The position numbers and the translations under genes are program-made. Positions 17,643 to 25,338 of a stretch of 64,000 nucleotides of DNA are shown piece after piece. Origin of the DNA: Myxococcota bacterium (GTDB taxonomy: Bacteria > Myxococcota_A > Bradymonadia > UBA7976 > UBA1532). Below the pieces are notes generated by a model. It did no database searches. It saw only the letters and a list, made by a program, of their open reading frames with translations, and was not told the origin of the DNA. The stretch is taken from contig CAUJDF010000002.1 in the NCBI GenBank assembly GCA_963169045.1, positions 62,001 to 126,000 on the forward strand. Direction: 5' to 3'. Positions within the stretch are counted from its first letter, which is position 1, and the number at the start of each line of letters is the position of its first letter.

Positions 17643-18457
17643 GCTGGGCCGTCGTCCTCGGCGCCACGTCGGGTGCCGGCGAAGCCATCGCGCGGGAGGT
17701 CGTGCGGCGACCCGGGCTCGATCTGTTCGGCGTGCACCGCGGCAACCACCTCTCGGCCGCCGAGGCGCTCGAGCAACACGCCGGAGACAGCGGCCGCGCC
17801 GTCCACCTGCGCCGCGCCGACGCCGGCACCGCCGCCGCCGCCGAAGCCGGCGCCGACGAGCTCCTCGCCGTCGCCGGACCCCACAGCGTGCGTCTGTTCG
17901 TCCACGCCATCGCCAACGCCTCGATCGGTCTGTTCGTGCACGGCGAGCAGTGGCTCCGGCCCGACCAGATCGAGCGCACCTTCGCCAGCATGGCGCACTC
18001 CTTCGTCTGGTGGGCACAGGCGCTCGTGAAGCGAGATCTGCTGCACCCGGGCGGCGCCCGCCTGCTGGGGCTCACGAGCCCGCTCGGCGAGTCGCTCATC
18101 CGCAACACCGGCGTCGTCTCGGCGGCGAAGGGCGCGCTCGAGGTCTACGTGCGCCACCTCGCGTTCGAGCTCGGCCCGCGCGGCCACCGCGTCAACCTGC
18201 TGAAGTACGGCGCGACCCGCACGACAGCGCTCGGCCGCGTGCTCGACGACGGCACGCTGGGACGCCTCGATCGCATGCTGCAGCGCATGACACCGGCGCG
18301 GCGCCCCTGCTCGCTCGAGGAGGTGGCGCGCTTCGTGACCGTGCTCGCCGGCGAGGAGGGCGCGTGGTTCAACGGCGCCACCATCGACTTCACCGGCGGC
18401 GAGGTCCAGAGCCTGTACGACCTGGTGGTGCACCCCGACGCGGAGGCGCTCGAGTGA
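17639..18457 (+). CDS. Short-chain dehydrogenase, FabI-like, catalytic Tyr replaced
   Basis: The 272-residue Rossmann protein has an N-terminal nucleotide-binding motif (GATSGAGEAIA, ~9-19) and a FabI-like active-site region. Aligned with E. coli FabI (Y156, K163 in IPNYNVMGLAK), it reads IRNT157GVVSAAK164. The Lys is kept and the Tyr is Thr157. The other FabI Tyr (Y146) aligns with Pro148. The C-terminal FNGATIDFTGG segment fits SDR proteins. Either it uses another residue for protonation or it binds substrate without reducing it. The GTG at 17639 overlaps the acyltransferase stop, and its own stop overlaps the next GTG. By position it should act on the KAS III-like product. Confidence 0.75.
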   Translation: MSWAVVLGATSGAGEAIAREVVRRPGLDLFGVHRGNHLSAAEALEQHAGDSGRAVHLRRADAGTAAAAEAGADELLAVAGPHSVRLFVHAIANASIGLFVHGEQWLRPDQIERTFASMAHSFVWWAQALVKRDLLHPGGARLLGLTSPLGESLIRNTGVVSAAKGALEVYVRHLAFELGPRGHRVNLLKYGATRTTALGRVLDDGTLGRLDRMLQRMTPARRPCSLEEVARFVTVLAGEEGAWFNGATIDFTGGEVQSLYDLVVHPDAEALE

Positions 18458-18918
18458 CGACCGACGACATGACCGGCTTCCTGACCGACGAGCAGCTCGA
18501 CGCGCTCCGCCGTGGCTACGACCGCGACGTGATGCTGCGGGCGGCGGTCGGCAACGTGGCCATGCACTATGCAGGCATCGCCCCCCTGATGGACTTCTTC
18601 CGCAGCGAGATCTACGACCCCGACAAGATGGATCCCCAGCACCGGCAGCGTTGCCTGCTGGCCATCCTGGCGACGAAGCACCACCCGCTCACGCTGAGCG
18701 TGCACGTCTACTGGAGCCTCGCCGAGGGTCTGTCGCTGCGCGATGTGTATCAGGTGCTTCTCGTGGCGGCCGCATATGCCGGCATCGACGCGTTCGCCAC
18801 GTCGGCGTTCACGCTGAAGGTACAGACGCTGCCTCTCTTGAAGCGGCTCATCGACGAGGGCGGCGACGCGATCGCGACCCCCAATGTGGTGCGGGCGCTG
18901 GTGGCGGCCTTCGCGTGA
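18454..18918 (+). CDS. Carboxymuconolactone decarboxylase/AhpD-fold-like protein without CxxC
   Basis: The 154-residue all-helical protein resembles the carboxymuconolactone decarboxylase family (RQRCLLAILATKHH followed by VHVYWSL, then GLSLRDVYQVLLVAAAYAGI). The AhpD-type CxxC is absent, so a peroxidase role is unlikely; the His residues near KHHPLTLSVHV could be catalytic. It is the last member of the coupled cluster (GTG at 18454 overlapping the SDR stop). A lyase, decarboxylase or isomerase step is possible but not shown by the sequence. An internal ATG at 18469 would remove five residues. It ends 41 bp before the cyclase gene. Confidence 0.65.
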   Translation: MTTDDMTGFLTDEQLDALRRGYDRDVMLRAAVGNVAMHYAGIAPLMDFFRSEIYDPDKMDPQHRQRCLLAILATKHHPLTLSVHVYWSLAEGLSLRDVYQVLLVAAAYAGIDAFATSAFTLKVQTLPLLKRLIDEGGDAIATPNVVRALVAAFA

Positions 18919-18944
18919 CGCGTGCTTCTGCGGCCCGATTCGGC

Positions 18945-18950
18945 TAGAAG
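18945..18950 (+). promoter_or_regulatory. putative -10 element of the cyclase gene
   Basis: GC-TAGAAG lies 9 nt before the ATG at 18960, within the 41-bp gap. There is no Shine-Dalgarno sequence before the ATG, so a leaderless transcript starting at or near the A of ATG is possible. No clear -35 hexamer is seen at 16-18 bp. Confidence 0.3.
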
Positions 18951-18959
18951 GCCGATCAA

Positions 18960-21900
18960 ATGGATCTCAGCCGTTACACGCCCGAGCAGGTCCGCCGCCG
19001 CCTCGCCGTCGATCCGGCGGCGCCCCGCGAGCCGCAGGTCGAGGCCTTCACGGCGGCGGTGCTCTGGGCCGACATCTCCGGCTTCACGCCGCTGACCGAG
19101 CGCCTCGTCGCCGCGGGGCCCAGCGGCGTCGAAGCGCTCACCGAGATCCTCAACCGGTACTACGGTCGCCTGATCGACCTCGTCCACGCCGCCGGCGGCG
19201 ACATCACCCAGTTCGAGGGCGACGCCATCCTGGCGGTCTGGCCGATCGGCGAGGGCGGCGACCTCGGCGAGGCCACGGTGCGGGCCGCCCAGTGCGCGCT
19301 CGCCATCCAGCGCGAGCTGCACGGCTTCGAGGTGGCCGAGGGCGTGCGCCTCTCGCAGCGTGTGGCGATCGCCGCCGGACCGATGCGCTTCCTTTGGGTC
19401 GGGGGGGTGCTCTCCCGCTGGACGTTCGTCGCCGCCGGCGAGCCGCTCGTCCAGGTGCAGGCCATCGACCATCAGGTCGATCCGGGCCAGGTCGTCGTCT
19501 CCATGCCGGCGTGGACGCGCATCTCGACGCGTTGCCGCGGTCGCCAGCTGCCCACGGGCGCCGTCCAGCTCGAGGCCGTGGAGCAGTCGGTCCCGCCGCG
19601 GGCCCTCGAGCGCGTCGACGTGCCCGAGGGGGCGCTGCCGGTGGTGCGCATGTTCCTGCCGGGCGCGGTGCTGTCGCGCATGCAGGGCCACAGCCGCTGG
19701 CTGGCCGAGCTGCGCACCATCTCGGTGCTGTTCGTGCAGCTGCCCGACCTCGACCCGCGGACCGACGACGTCGCCGCGCGCGCGCAGCAGGTCGTCGAGC
19801 AGGTCCAGCACGCGGTCTACCGGCTCGGCGGCTCCATCGACAAGCTGAGCATGGCCGACAAGGGCGCGACGCTGCTGGCCGGCTTCGGCCTGCCGCCGCT
19901 CGCCCACGAGGACGACCCCACGCGGGCCGTCCAGGCGGCCCAGGCCATCGTCGAGCGCCTGCAGGCCCTCGGCATGCGCGCCCACATCGGCGTGACGACG
20001 GGCCCGGTCTTCTGCGGGCTGCTCGGCAGCGAGCTGCGCTGTGAGTACGCGACGTTGGGACGCCCGGTGAACCTCGCGTCGCGGCTGATGCAGCTCGGCG
20101 AGCCGGTGCTCGTCGACGAGGCCACCTACCAGGCCTCGCGCAAGCGTCTCGGCTACGAGCCGCTCCCGCCGGTCCAGGTGAAGGGCGTGCCCGAGCCGGT
20201 CGCCGTTTTCCGGCCGACGGGCGAGGAGCGCGCCGTCGTGCGGCCGCCCACCGACATCATCGGCCGCGCCGCCGAGCTCGACGCGATCTCGGCGCGCCTG
20301 CAGGCCCTGGTGCGCGCTGGCGCCGACGGCGTGCTGATCGTCGAGGGCGAGGCGGGCATCGGCAAGTCGCGGCTCGTGGGCGAGGCCGTGAAGCGGGCGC
20401 GCGATCTCGGCGTGCGCGTGCTGTGGGCCGAGGCCCACGCCATCGAGCGCGACACCGCCTACTACCCGTGGCGCGCGGTGGTGCTCGATCTGCTCGACGT
20501 GCACGAAGCCCGCGATCCGCAGGTCATCCGCCGCGCCGTCGAGCGCGAGCTGTCACCGGAGCCGGCGCTGCTGCGCCTGGCGCCGCTGCTGAGTGCGCTG
20601 CTGCCGATCGACCTGCCCGACAACGCGGACACGGCGCAGATGCACGGCGAGGTGCGCGCCGCCAACACGCTGCACCTGCTCAGCCGTCTCGTGCAGCGCG
20701 CGGCCACCGACCGGCCCGTCCTGCTCGTCGTCGAGGACGCCCACTGGCTCGACTCGCCCTCGTGGGCCGTGACGGCGCGTGTCGTGCGCGACGTGCACCC
20801 GCTGCTGACGCTGGTCGCCACACGCCCCTTCGCCGAGGGCGTCCCCGCCGAGTTCGCCCAGCTCGTGGCGCGGCCCGACGCGACGCACCTGCGCCTCGAG
20901 AACCTCGACCCCGAGCAGACGATCCAGCTCGTGCGCCAGCGCCTCGGCGTCGTCCACCTGCCCGACGAGGTGGGCGCGATGCTCATCGCCAAGTCGGGGG
21001 GCAATCCGTTCTTCACCGAGGAGCTGGCGTTCGCGCTGCGCGACTCCGGCAAGCTGCTGATCGACAACGGCACCTGCGGCCTCGCGCCGGGCGAGGACCT
21101 CGAGAGCCTGTCGCTGCCGGCGACGGTGCAGGGCGCCATCATCAGCCGCGTCGATCGCCTCTCGCCGTCGCAGCAACTGCTGTTGAAGGTCGCCAGCGTC
21201 ATCGGGCGCGAGTTCGCGCAGGCGACGCTCGAGGATGTCTATCCCAGCGAAGAGACGGGGGATCACGTCACGGACGTGCTCCCGTCGGTGCTGTATCTCG
21301 ACATCATCCTGCGGGAGTCGCTCGGCGAGGCCGCCTGGTACATCTTCAAGCACGTGCTCAGCCAGGAGGCCATCTACGGCCTGATGCTGTTCGCGCAGCG
21401 ACGCGAGCTGCACGGCCGCGTGGCGCGCTGGTACGAGCAGACGTCGGCGAGCGTCGAGGAGCTGGCCGCGCGCTATCCCCTGCTCGCGTACCACTGGTCG
21501 CGGGCCGAGGATCCCGCGCGCGCCGTCCACTACCTGCAGAAGGCCGGCGAGCAGGCGCTCAGCCGCTCCGCCAACCACGAGGCGGTGCGCTTCTTCGACC
21601 GCGGGCTGAAGCTGTGCGCGGCGCACCCCGCCGTGGCGACGCCCGAGCGCCTGCGCGTCATGCAGGAGGGCCTCGCCCTCGCGCACCACGGCGCAGGCGA
21701 CATGGACGCGTGCATGGAGCACGGGCTCAAGGCGCTCGAGCTGCTGGGGCGCCCGTCGGCCGCCACGCGCGCCGAGCTCGCCGTGGGCTTGCTCGGCCAG
21801 GTGGCCCTCCGCACGCTGCAGGGAGCCTGGCCCGACCTCTTCGCCGAGCGCGATCCCGAGAACCGCGAGCGGCGGCTCGCCGCGGCGCGCCTCGAGAACA

Positions 21901-22988
21901 AGTTCAGCGAAATCGCGGTGTTCCGCGAAGAGAACGTCCGCTGCCTCTACTCGGCGCTCCGCCAGATCAACGTCGCGCACCCCGCCGGCCCCTCGGCGGA
22001 GCTCGGACGCGCCTACGCCGTGATGTCGACCATGCTCGGCACGGTGCCCCTGCCGCGCATCGCCGACGCATGGGTCGGGCGCGCGCTCGACATGGCGAAC
22101 CGCATCGACTCGCAGCTCCACCGCGCCTACATCTACAACCGCGCGGCCTGCTACGAGCTCTACCGCGCCCGGTGGGACAACGTGTACCGGCTCATGGCCG
22201 AGATCATGGACACCACCGAGCGCCTCGGCGACACGCGGCTGCACGAGGAGAACCTCGTGGTGGTGGGCCTCGCCGACCAGTACACCGGCAAGCTCGCGTC
22301 GTCGATCGGGGTGATGGAGCGGCTCCGGTTCGCGGCGCGGTCGAGCGGCAACCACCAGACGCAGTTCTGGGGCCTCGTCGGCCGGGCCGAGTGCCTGGCG
22401 CGCCTCGGCCGCGCAGAAGAGGCGCTGGCCCACTGCGACGAGTTCGCGTCCTGGCTCGAGAGCGGCGCGCAGTCCTCGGAGCGCGTCTGGGGCTACGCGA
22501 CGCGCGCCCTCGTCTGCCTGCGGCTCGGCCGCGACGACGACGCCCTGCGCTGGGCCGATCGCGTGCGCGACCTCTACCTCGGCGCGCGTCCGGTCGCCTT
22601 CTGGAACCAGCAGACGGCCCCCTGCTGCGCCGAGGTGTACGCCACGCTCCTGCGGCGCCGGGGCGACAGCGCGCTGCGCGGCCGGTTGCGCCTCGCGGTG
22701 AAGACGGCGCGCACCTTCGGCGGCATCTTCCCGTTCGGCGCCGCCGTCGGCGAGTACTGGAGCGCGGTCGAGGCGTGGCTCGACGGCCACCGCCGCCTGG
22801 CCTTCGCGCTCTGGAGAAGGGCGATCGCCGTTGCCGAGCGCAACGGACAGTCCTACGAGCAGGGCCTCGCCCACCGCGACCTCGGCCGCCACCTGCCCGA
22901 CGGACCCGAGCGTGACGGCCACGCCGTCCGCGGGCGGGCCCTGCTGCAGCAGTGCGGCGCCACGCCCGACCTCGACGCGATCAACTGA
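18960..22988 (+). CDS. Soluble-adenylyl-cyclase-like protein: two cyclase domains, ATPase and TPR-like region
   Basis: The 1342-residue protein has two class III cyclase domains (~28-190 and ~250-420), a STAND/AAA ATPase (~430-680; Walker A GEAGIGKS with K469, Walker B VLLVVEDAHW) and a long helical TPR-like region to the end. Domain 1 has the metal Asp residues D38 (ADISGFT) and D88 (FEGDA). Domain 2 has a Gln in place of the metal Asp (LFVQLPD) but supplies K301 (ADKGAT), N371 and R375 (VNLASRLM). This is the same division of labour as in human ADCY10, where C1 gives metal sites and C2 the Lys/Asn/Arg. It should make cAMP in the cytosol. Bicarbonate or calcium control is possible by analogy. 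Four or more cNMP-binding domains nearby are plausible readers of its product. Confidence 0.88.
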   Translation: MDLSRYTPEQVRRRLAVDPAAPREPQVEAFTAAVLWADISGFTPLTERLVAAGPSGVEALTEILNRYYGRLIDLVHAAGGDITQFEGDAILAVWPIGEGGDLGEATVRAAQCALAIQRELHGFEVAEGVRLSQRVAIAAGPMRFLWVGGVLSRWTFVAAGEPLVQVQAIDHQVDPGQVVVSMPAWTRISTRCRGRQLPTGAVQLEAVEQSVPPRALERVDVPEGALPVVRMFLPGAVLSRMQGHSRWLAELRTISVLFVQLPDLDPRTDDVAARAQQVVEQVQHAVYRLGGSIDKLSMADKGATLLAGFGLPPLAHEDDPTRAVQAAQAIVERLQALGMRAHIGVTTGPVFCGLLGSELRCEYATLGRPVNLASRLMQLGEPVLVDEATYQASRKRLGYEPLPPVQVKGVPEPVAVFRPTGEERAVVRPPTDIIGRAAELDAISARLQALVRAGADGVLIVEGEAGIGKSRLVGEAVKRARDLGVRVLWAEAHAIERDTAYYPWRAVVLDLLDVHEARDPQVIRRAVERELSPEPALLRLAPLLSALLPIDLPDNADTAQMHGEVRAANTLHLLSRLVQRAATDRPVLLVVEDAHWLDSPSWAVTARVVRDVHPLLTLVATRPFAEGVPAEFAQLVARPDATHLRLENLDPEQTIQLVRQRLGVVHLPDEVGAMLIAKSGGNPFFTEELAFALRDSGKLLIDNGTCGLAPGEDLESLSLPATVQGAIISRVDRLSPSQQLLLKVASVIGREFAQATLEDVYPSEETGDHVTDVLPSVLYLDIILRESLGEAAWYIFKHVLSQEAIYGLMLFAQRRELHGRVARWYEQTSASVEELAARYPLLAYHWSRAEDPARAVHYLQKAGEQALSRSANHEAVRFFDRGLKLCAAHPAVATPERLRVMQEGLALAHHGAGDMDACMEHGLKALELLGRPSAATRAELAVGLLGQVALRTLQGAWPDLFAERDPENRERRLAAARLENKFSEIAVFREENVRCLYSALRQINVAHPAGPSAELGRAYAVMSTMLGTVPLPRIADAWVGRALDMANRIDSQLHRAYIYNRAACYELYRARWDNVYRLMAEIMDTTERLGDTRLHEENLVVVGLADQYTGKLASSIGVMERLRFAARSSGNHQTQFWGLVGRAECLARLGRAEEALAHCDEFASWLESGAQSSERVWGYATRALVCLRLGRDDDALRWADRVRDLYLGARPVAFWNQQTAPCCAEVYATLLRRRGDSALRGRLRLAVKTARTFGGIFPFGAAVGEYWSAVEAWLDGHRRLAFALWRRAIAVAERNGQSYEQGLAHRDLGRHLPDGPERDGHAVRGRALLQQCGATPDLDAIN

Positions 22989-23006
22989 GTGACGGGGCCG
23001 CGCGCG

Positions 23007-25328
23007 CTACCGGTTGCAGGCGCAGGCCAGGTGGCAGGCGTGGAAGCGGAAGTTGAGGTCGGGGTTGCCGTTGTTGGCACCCCAGTTGGTGTTGTTGTCG
23101 GTCGAGCAGCACTCGACCGAGACCCAGTTGCCGCCGTTTCGCTTCTGCGGGAAGAAGTTGCGGCAGATCGCGTTTCCGGAGTGTCGCATCGCGGCGACGT
23201 TCACCCCGCCGCGCGCGCCGCAGAACTGGTTGCACGACTGGTTCCGCGCCGACGTGTACCAGCAGCCGTTGATGCCATTGCCCGGGTTGAGCAGCCGCCC
23301 GGCGCACCGGTTCACACACACGTGGTTCTGGCACGTCTGGTTGGCCGCGCATCCCGCGTCGTTGCGGCACCCGTTGCGGCACGTGTGGGCCGCCACGTCG
23401 CACCACTGGTTCGCGGGGCAGCCGTTGTCGTTGCGGCACCCGTTGCGGCACGTGTGCGCGCCCACGTCGCACCACTGGTGGGCCGGACAGACGTTGTCGC
23501 TGCGACAGCCCGGGACGCACTGGTGGTTGTTGCACCACTCGTTCGCCGCGCAGTTGTTGTCGGTGCGGCAGCCGGGGACGCAGTAGCCCCGCCCGCCGTC
23601 GCACCACTTGTCGGCCGGGCAGTTCGCGTCGGCCGCGCAGTCGCAGATGATGCTGCCGTCGGCCGCGAGACCCACCATCTTGCGGCCCACGGCGCAGGCC
23701 TGTAGCTGCCCGCCGCCGCCGCCGACGACCCCGCAGGTCGTCACGCCGTTGGCGGCGATCGACACGAGTGCCTGCCCGTTGGGACAGCGCTGCGCCGGCA
23801 GGGCGCCGAGACCGATGTCGTCGACCTCGCAGACCGGGTTCAGGTTTGCGTCGAAGCCCCGGAAGCTCTGTCCCGCCGGGCACGTGACGTTGACGCAGCG
23901 GGCGTTGCCGTTGGCGTCGGTGCCGAACATCATCGAGCCGTTCGGGCAGGCGTACTGCGGGCGGCGCAGCAGGTTGCCGTTGCCGTCGAACACTTGCACG
24001 TTGCCGACGAAGATGCCGCCGAGCCCCGCGCGCACCGAGCCCTGGGCGCCGGCCTGCACGTTCCCGCCGGCGGTGACCGATCCCCCCGCGGTGAGGTTCT
24101 GCGCGGCGGCGATCGACGCGGCGGCGGAGATGCTCCCGCCCGACTGCAGGTCACCGGTGCGCATGGCGCCGATGAAGTCGGTGGCGTTGCTGAGGTTCAC
24201 GTCCCCCCGCAGCGTCAGGTTGCCCGTGAAGACCACGTTGCCGTTCACGGTCGACAGGTTGGCGTTGGTGACCACGGCGTTCGTGCTGAAGAACGACGTG
24301 GACCGGACCGTGGTCGCCTGCACCTCCTGGGAGGAGACGACGTTGCCATCGGCGGACACGCGCCCGCTGACATCGAGGTCGCCGGTGACGATCGTGCGGC
24401 TCTCGAGGCTGATGGGGTCGTCGTTGCGCAAGCGCAGGTAGCCGTCGCGGTTGGCGCCGTCGGGCGGGGAGACGACGATCGATGCGCCCGTCCCGTCGAA
24501 CGTGATGCCCTCGTTCGGCCCCGGATCATTGAAGCGGAGCTGGTTCACGCCGACGATGTTGCTGTTGTTCATCTCGAGCGCGTTGCGCGCGTCGGGGCCC
24601 GTCATCTGGACGCGCCCGCCCTGCATGATCACGTTGCCGCCGTTCATCGTGAGGTGGCCCACCTTGGTGTCGGCGGCGTCCTTGCGCACGTAGGTCAGCA
24701 GCGTGGGATCGGCCTGCAGGCGCTGGACGACCAGCGGCACCGCCTCGCCCGGATCGAGCGGCGGTCCCGCCGCCCCCGCGGGACCCTGGGGGCCCGCCGC
24801 CCCCCGCGGCCCGGCAGGACCCGCCGGTCCGGCCGGGCCGGCCGGGCCCTGCAACCCGGCCACCGGGCCCACCCAGCGACCGTTCGCGTCGATGACCACC
24901 CCGCCGCCGACGCTCACGGAGTGGGGCGTGATGTCGCCGACGACGTTGTCCGCCAGCATGGCGGCGGGCACCTTGCGCAGCATCGTGCGCGGCACGAGCT
25001 CGGGCCGACCGTCGATCGAGATGCCGAGGAAGACATCGCCCCGGAAGGCCGCCGCCGCGAGCGGGCGGGAGCTGCCGACACCGACGGCGTAGTAGCCCTC
25101 GACGAGGTCGACGTCGCGGAACGTCTCGTCGTGAATCACCATGCCGCCGGCGGCGCGGTCCCAGAGGCGCACCCGGAGGGTGTGCGCCCCCTCGAGCGGG
25201 TCGCCGTCCTCGTCGACGATCAGCCCCTCCTGCGCGAACTCGTTCGGGAGCGCCACCGCATCCGCCGGCCATCCCATCGCCAGCAGACAGACCAGGCCGA
25301 AGGCCCGTCCAATGAGATCGCGTCGCAT
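23007..25328 (-). CDS. Secreted collagen-like protein with fibre-like middle and Cys-module tail
   Basis: The 773-residue protein has a signal peptide, an N-terminal domain (~25-150; PLEGAHTLRVRLWDRA recalls beta-sandwich domains of bacterial surface proteins), a short Gly-x-y collagen-like stretch (~162-196), and a long repetitive beta region (~210-500) with tail-fibre-like motifs (GNLTLRGDVNL, GGSVTAGGNV). A C-terminal region with Cys modules (CPADKWCDGGRGYCVPGC and four or five similar units) and a final Cys-rich domain complete it. This suggests a trimeric surface fibre or adhesin. The Cys modules resemble those of the giant protein at 36526. The ATG at 25328 is only 10 bp after the stop of the upstream TSP3 lipoprotein gene, so they form one operon. 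Its stop is 18 bp from the convergent cyclase stop. Confidence 0.8.
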   Translation of the reverse strand: MRRDLIGRAFGLVCLLAMGWPADAVALPNEFAQEGLIVDEDGDPLEGAHTLRVRLWDRAAGGMVIHDETFRDVDLVEGYYAVGVGSSRPLAAAAFRGDVFLGISIDGRPELVPRTMLRKVPAAMLADNVVGDITPHSVSVGGGVVIDANGRWVGPVAGLQGPAGPAGPAGPAGPRGAAGPQGPAGAAGPPLDPGEAVPLVVQRLQADPTLLTYVRKDAADTKVGHLTMNGGNVIMQGGRVQMTGPDARNALEMNNSNIVGVNQLRFNDPGPNEGITFDGTGASIVVSPPDGANRDGYLRLRNDDPISLESRTIVTGDLDVSGRVSADGNVVSSQEVQATTVRSTSFFSTNAVVTNANLSTVNGNVVFTGNLTLRGDVNLSNATDFIGAMRTGDLQSGGSISAAASIAAAQNLTAGGSVTAGGNVQAGAQGSVRAGLGGIFVGNVQVFDGNGNLLRRPQYACPNGSMMFGTDANGNARCVNVTCPAGQSFRGFDANLNPVCEVDDIGLGALPAQRCPNGQALVSIAANGVTTCGVVGGGGGQLQACAVGRKMVGLAADGSIICDCAADANCPADKWCDGGRGYCVPGCRTDNNCAANEWCNNHQCVPGCRSDNVCPAHQWCDVGAHTCRNGCRNDNGCPANQWCDVAAHTCRNGCRNDAGCAANQTCQNHVCVNRCAGRLLNPGNGINGCWYTSARNQSCNQFCGARGGVNVAAMRHSGNAICRNFFPQKRNGGNWVSVECCSTDNNTNWGANNGNPDLNFRFHACHLACACNR

Positions 25329-25338
25329 CGGCCCCCCC

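Noticed and set aside
24703-25092. Collagen-like Gly/Pro-rich frame on the plus strand at ~24.7-25.1 kb
   Set aside because: It is the shadow of the true collagen-like Gly-x-y stretch on the minus strand, since GGN/CCN codons read as Gly/Pro on both strands.
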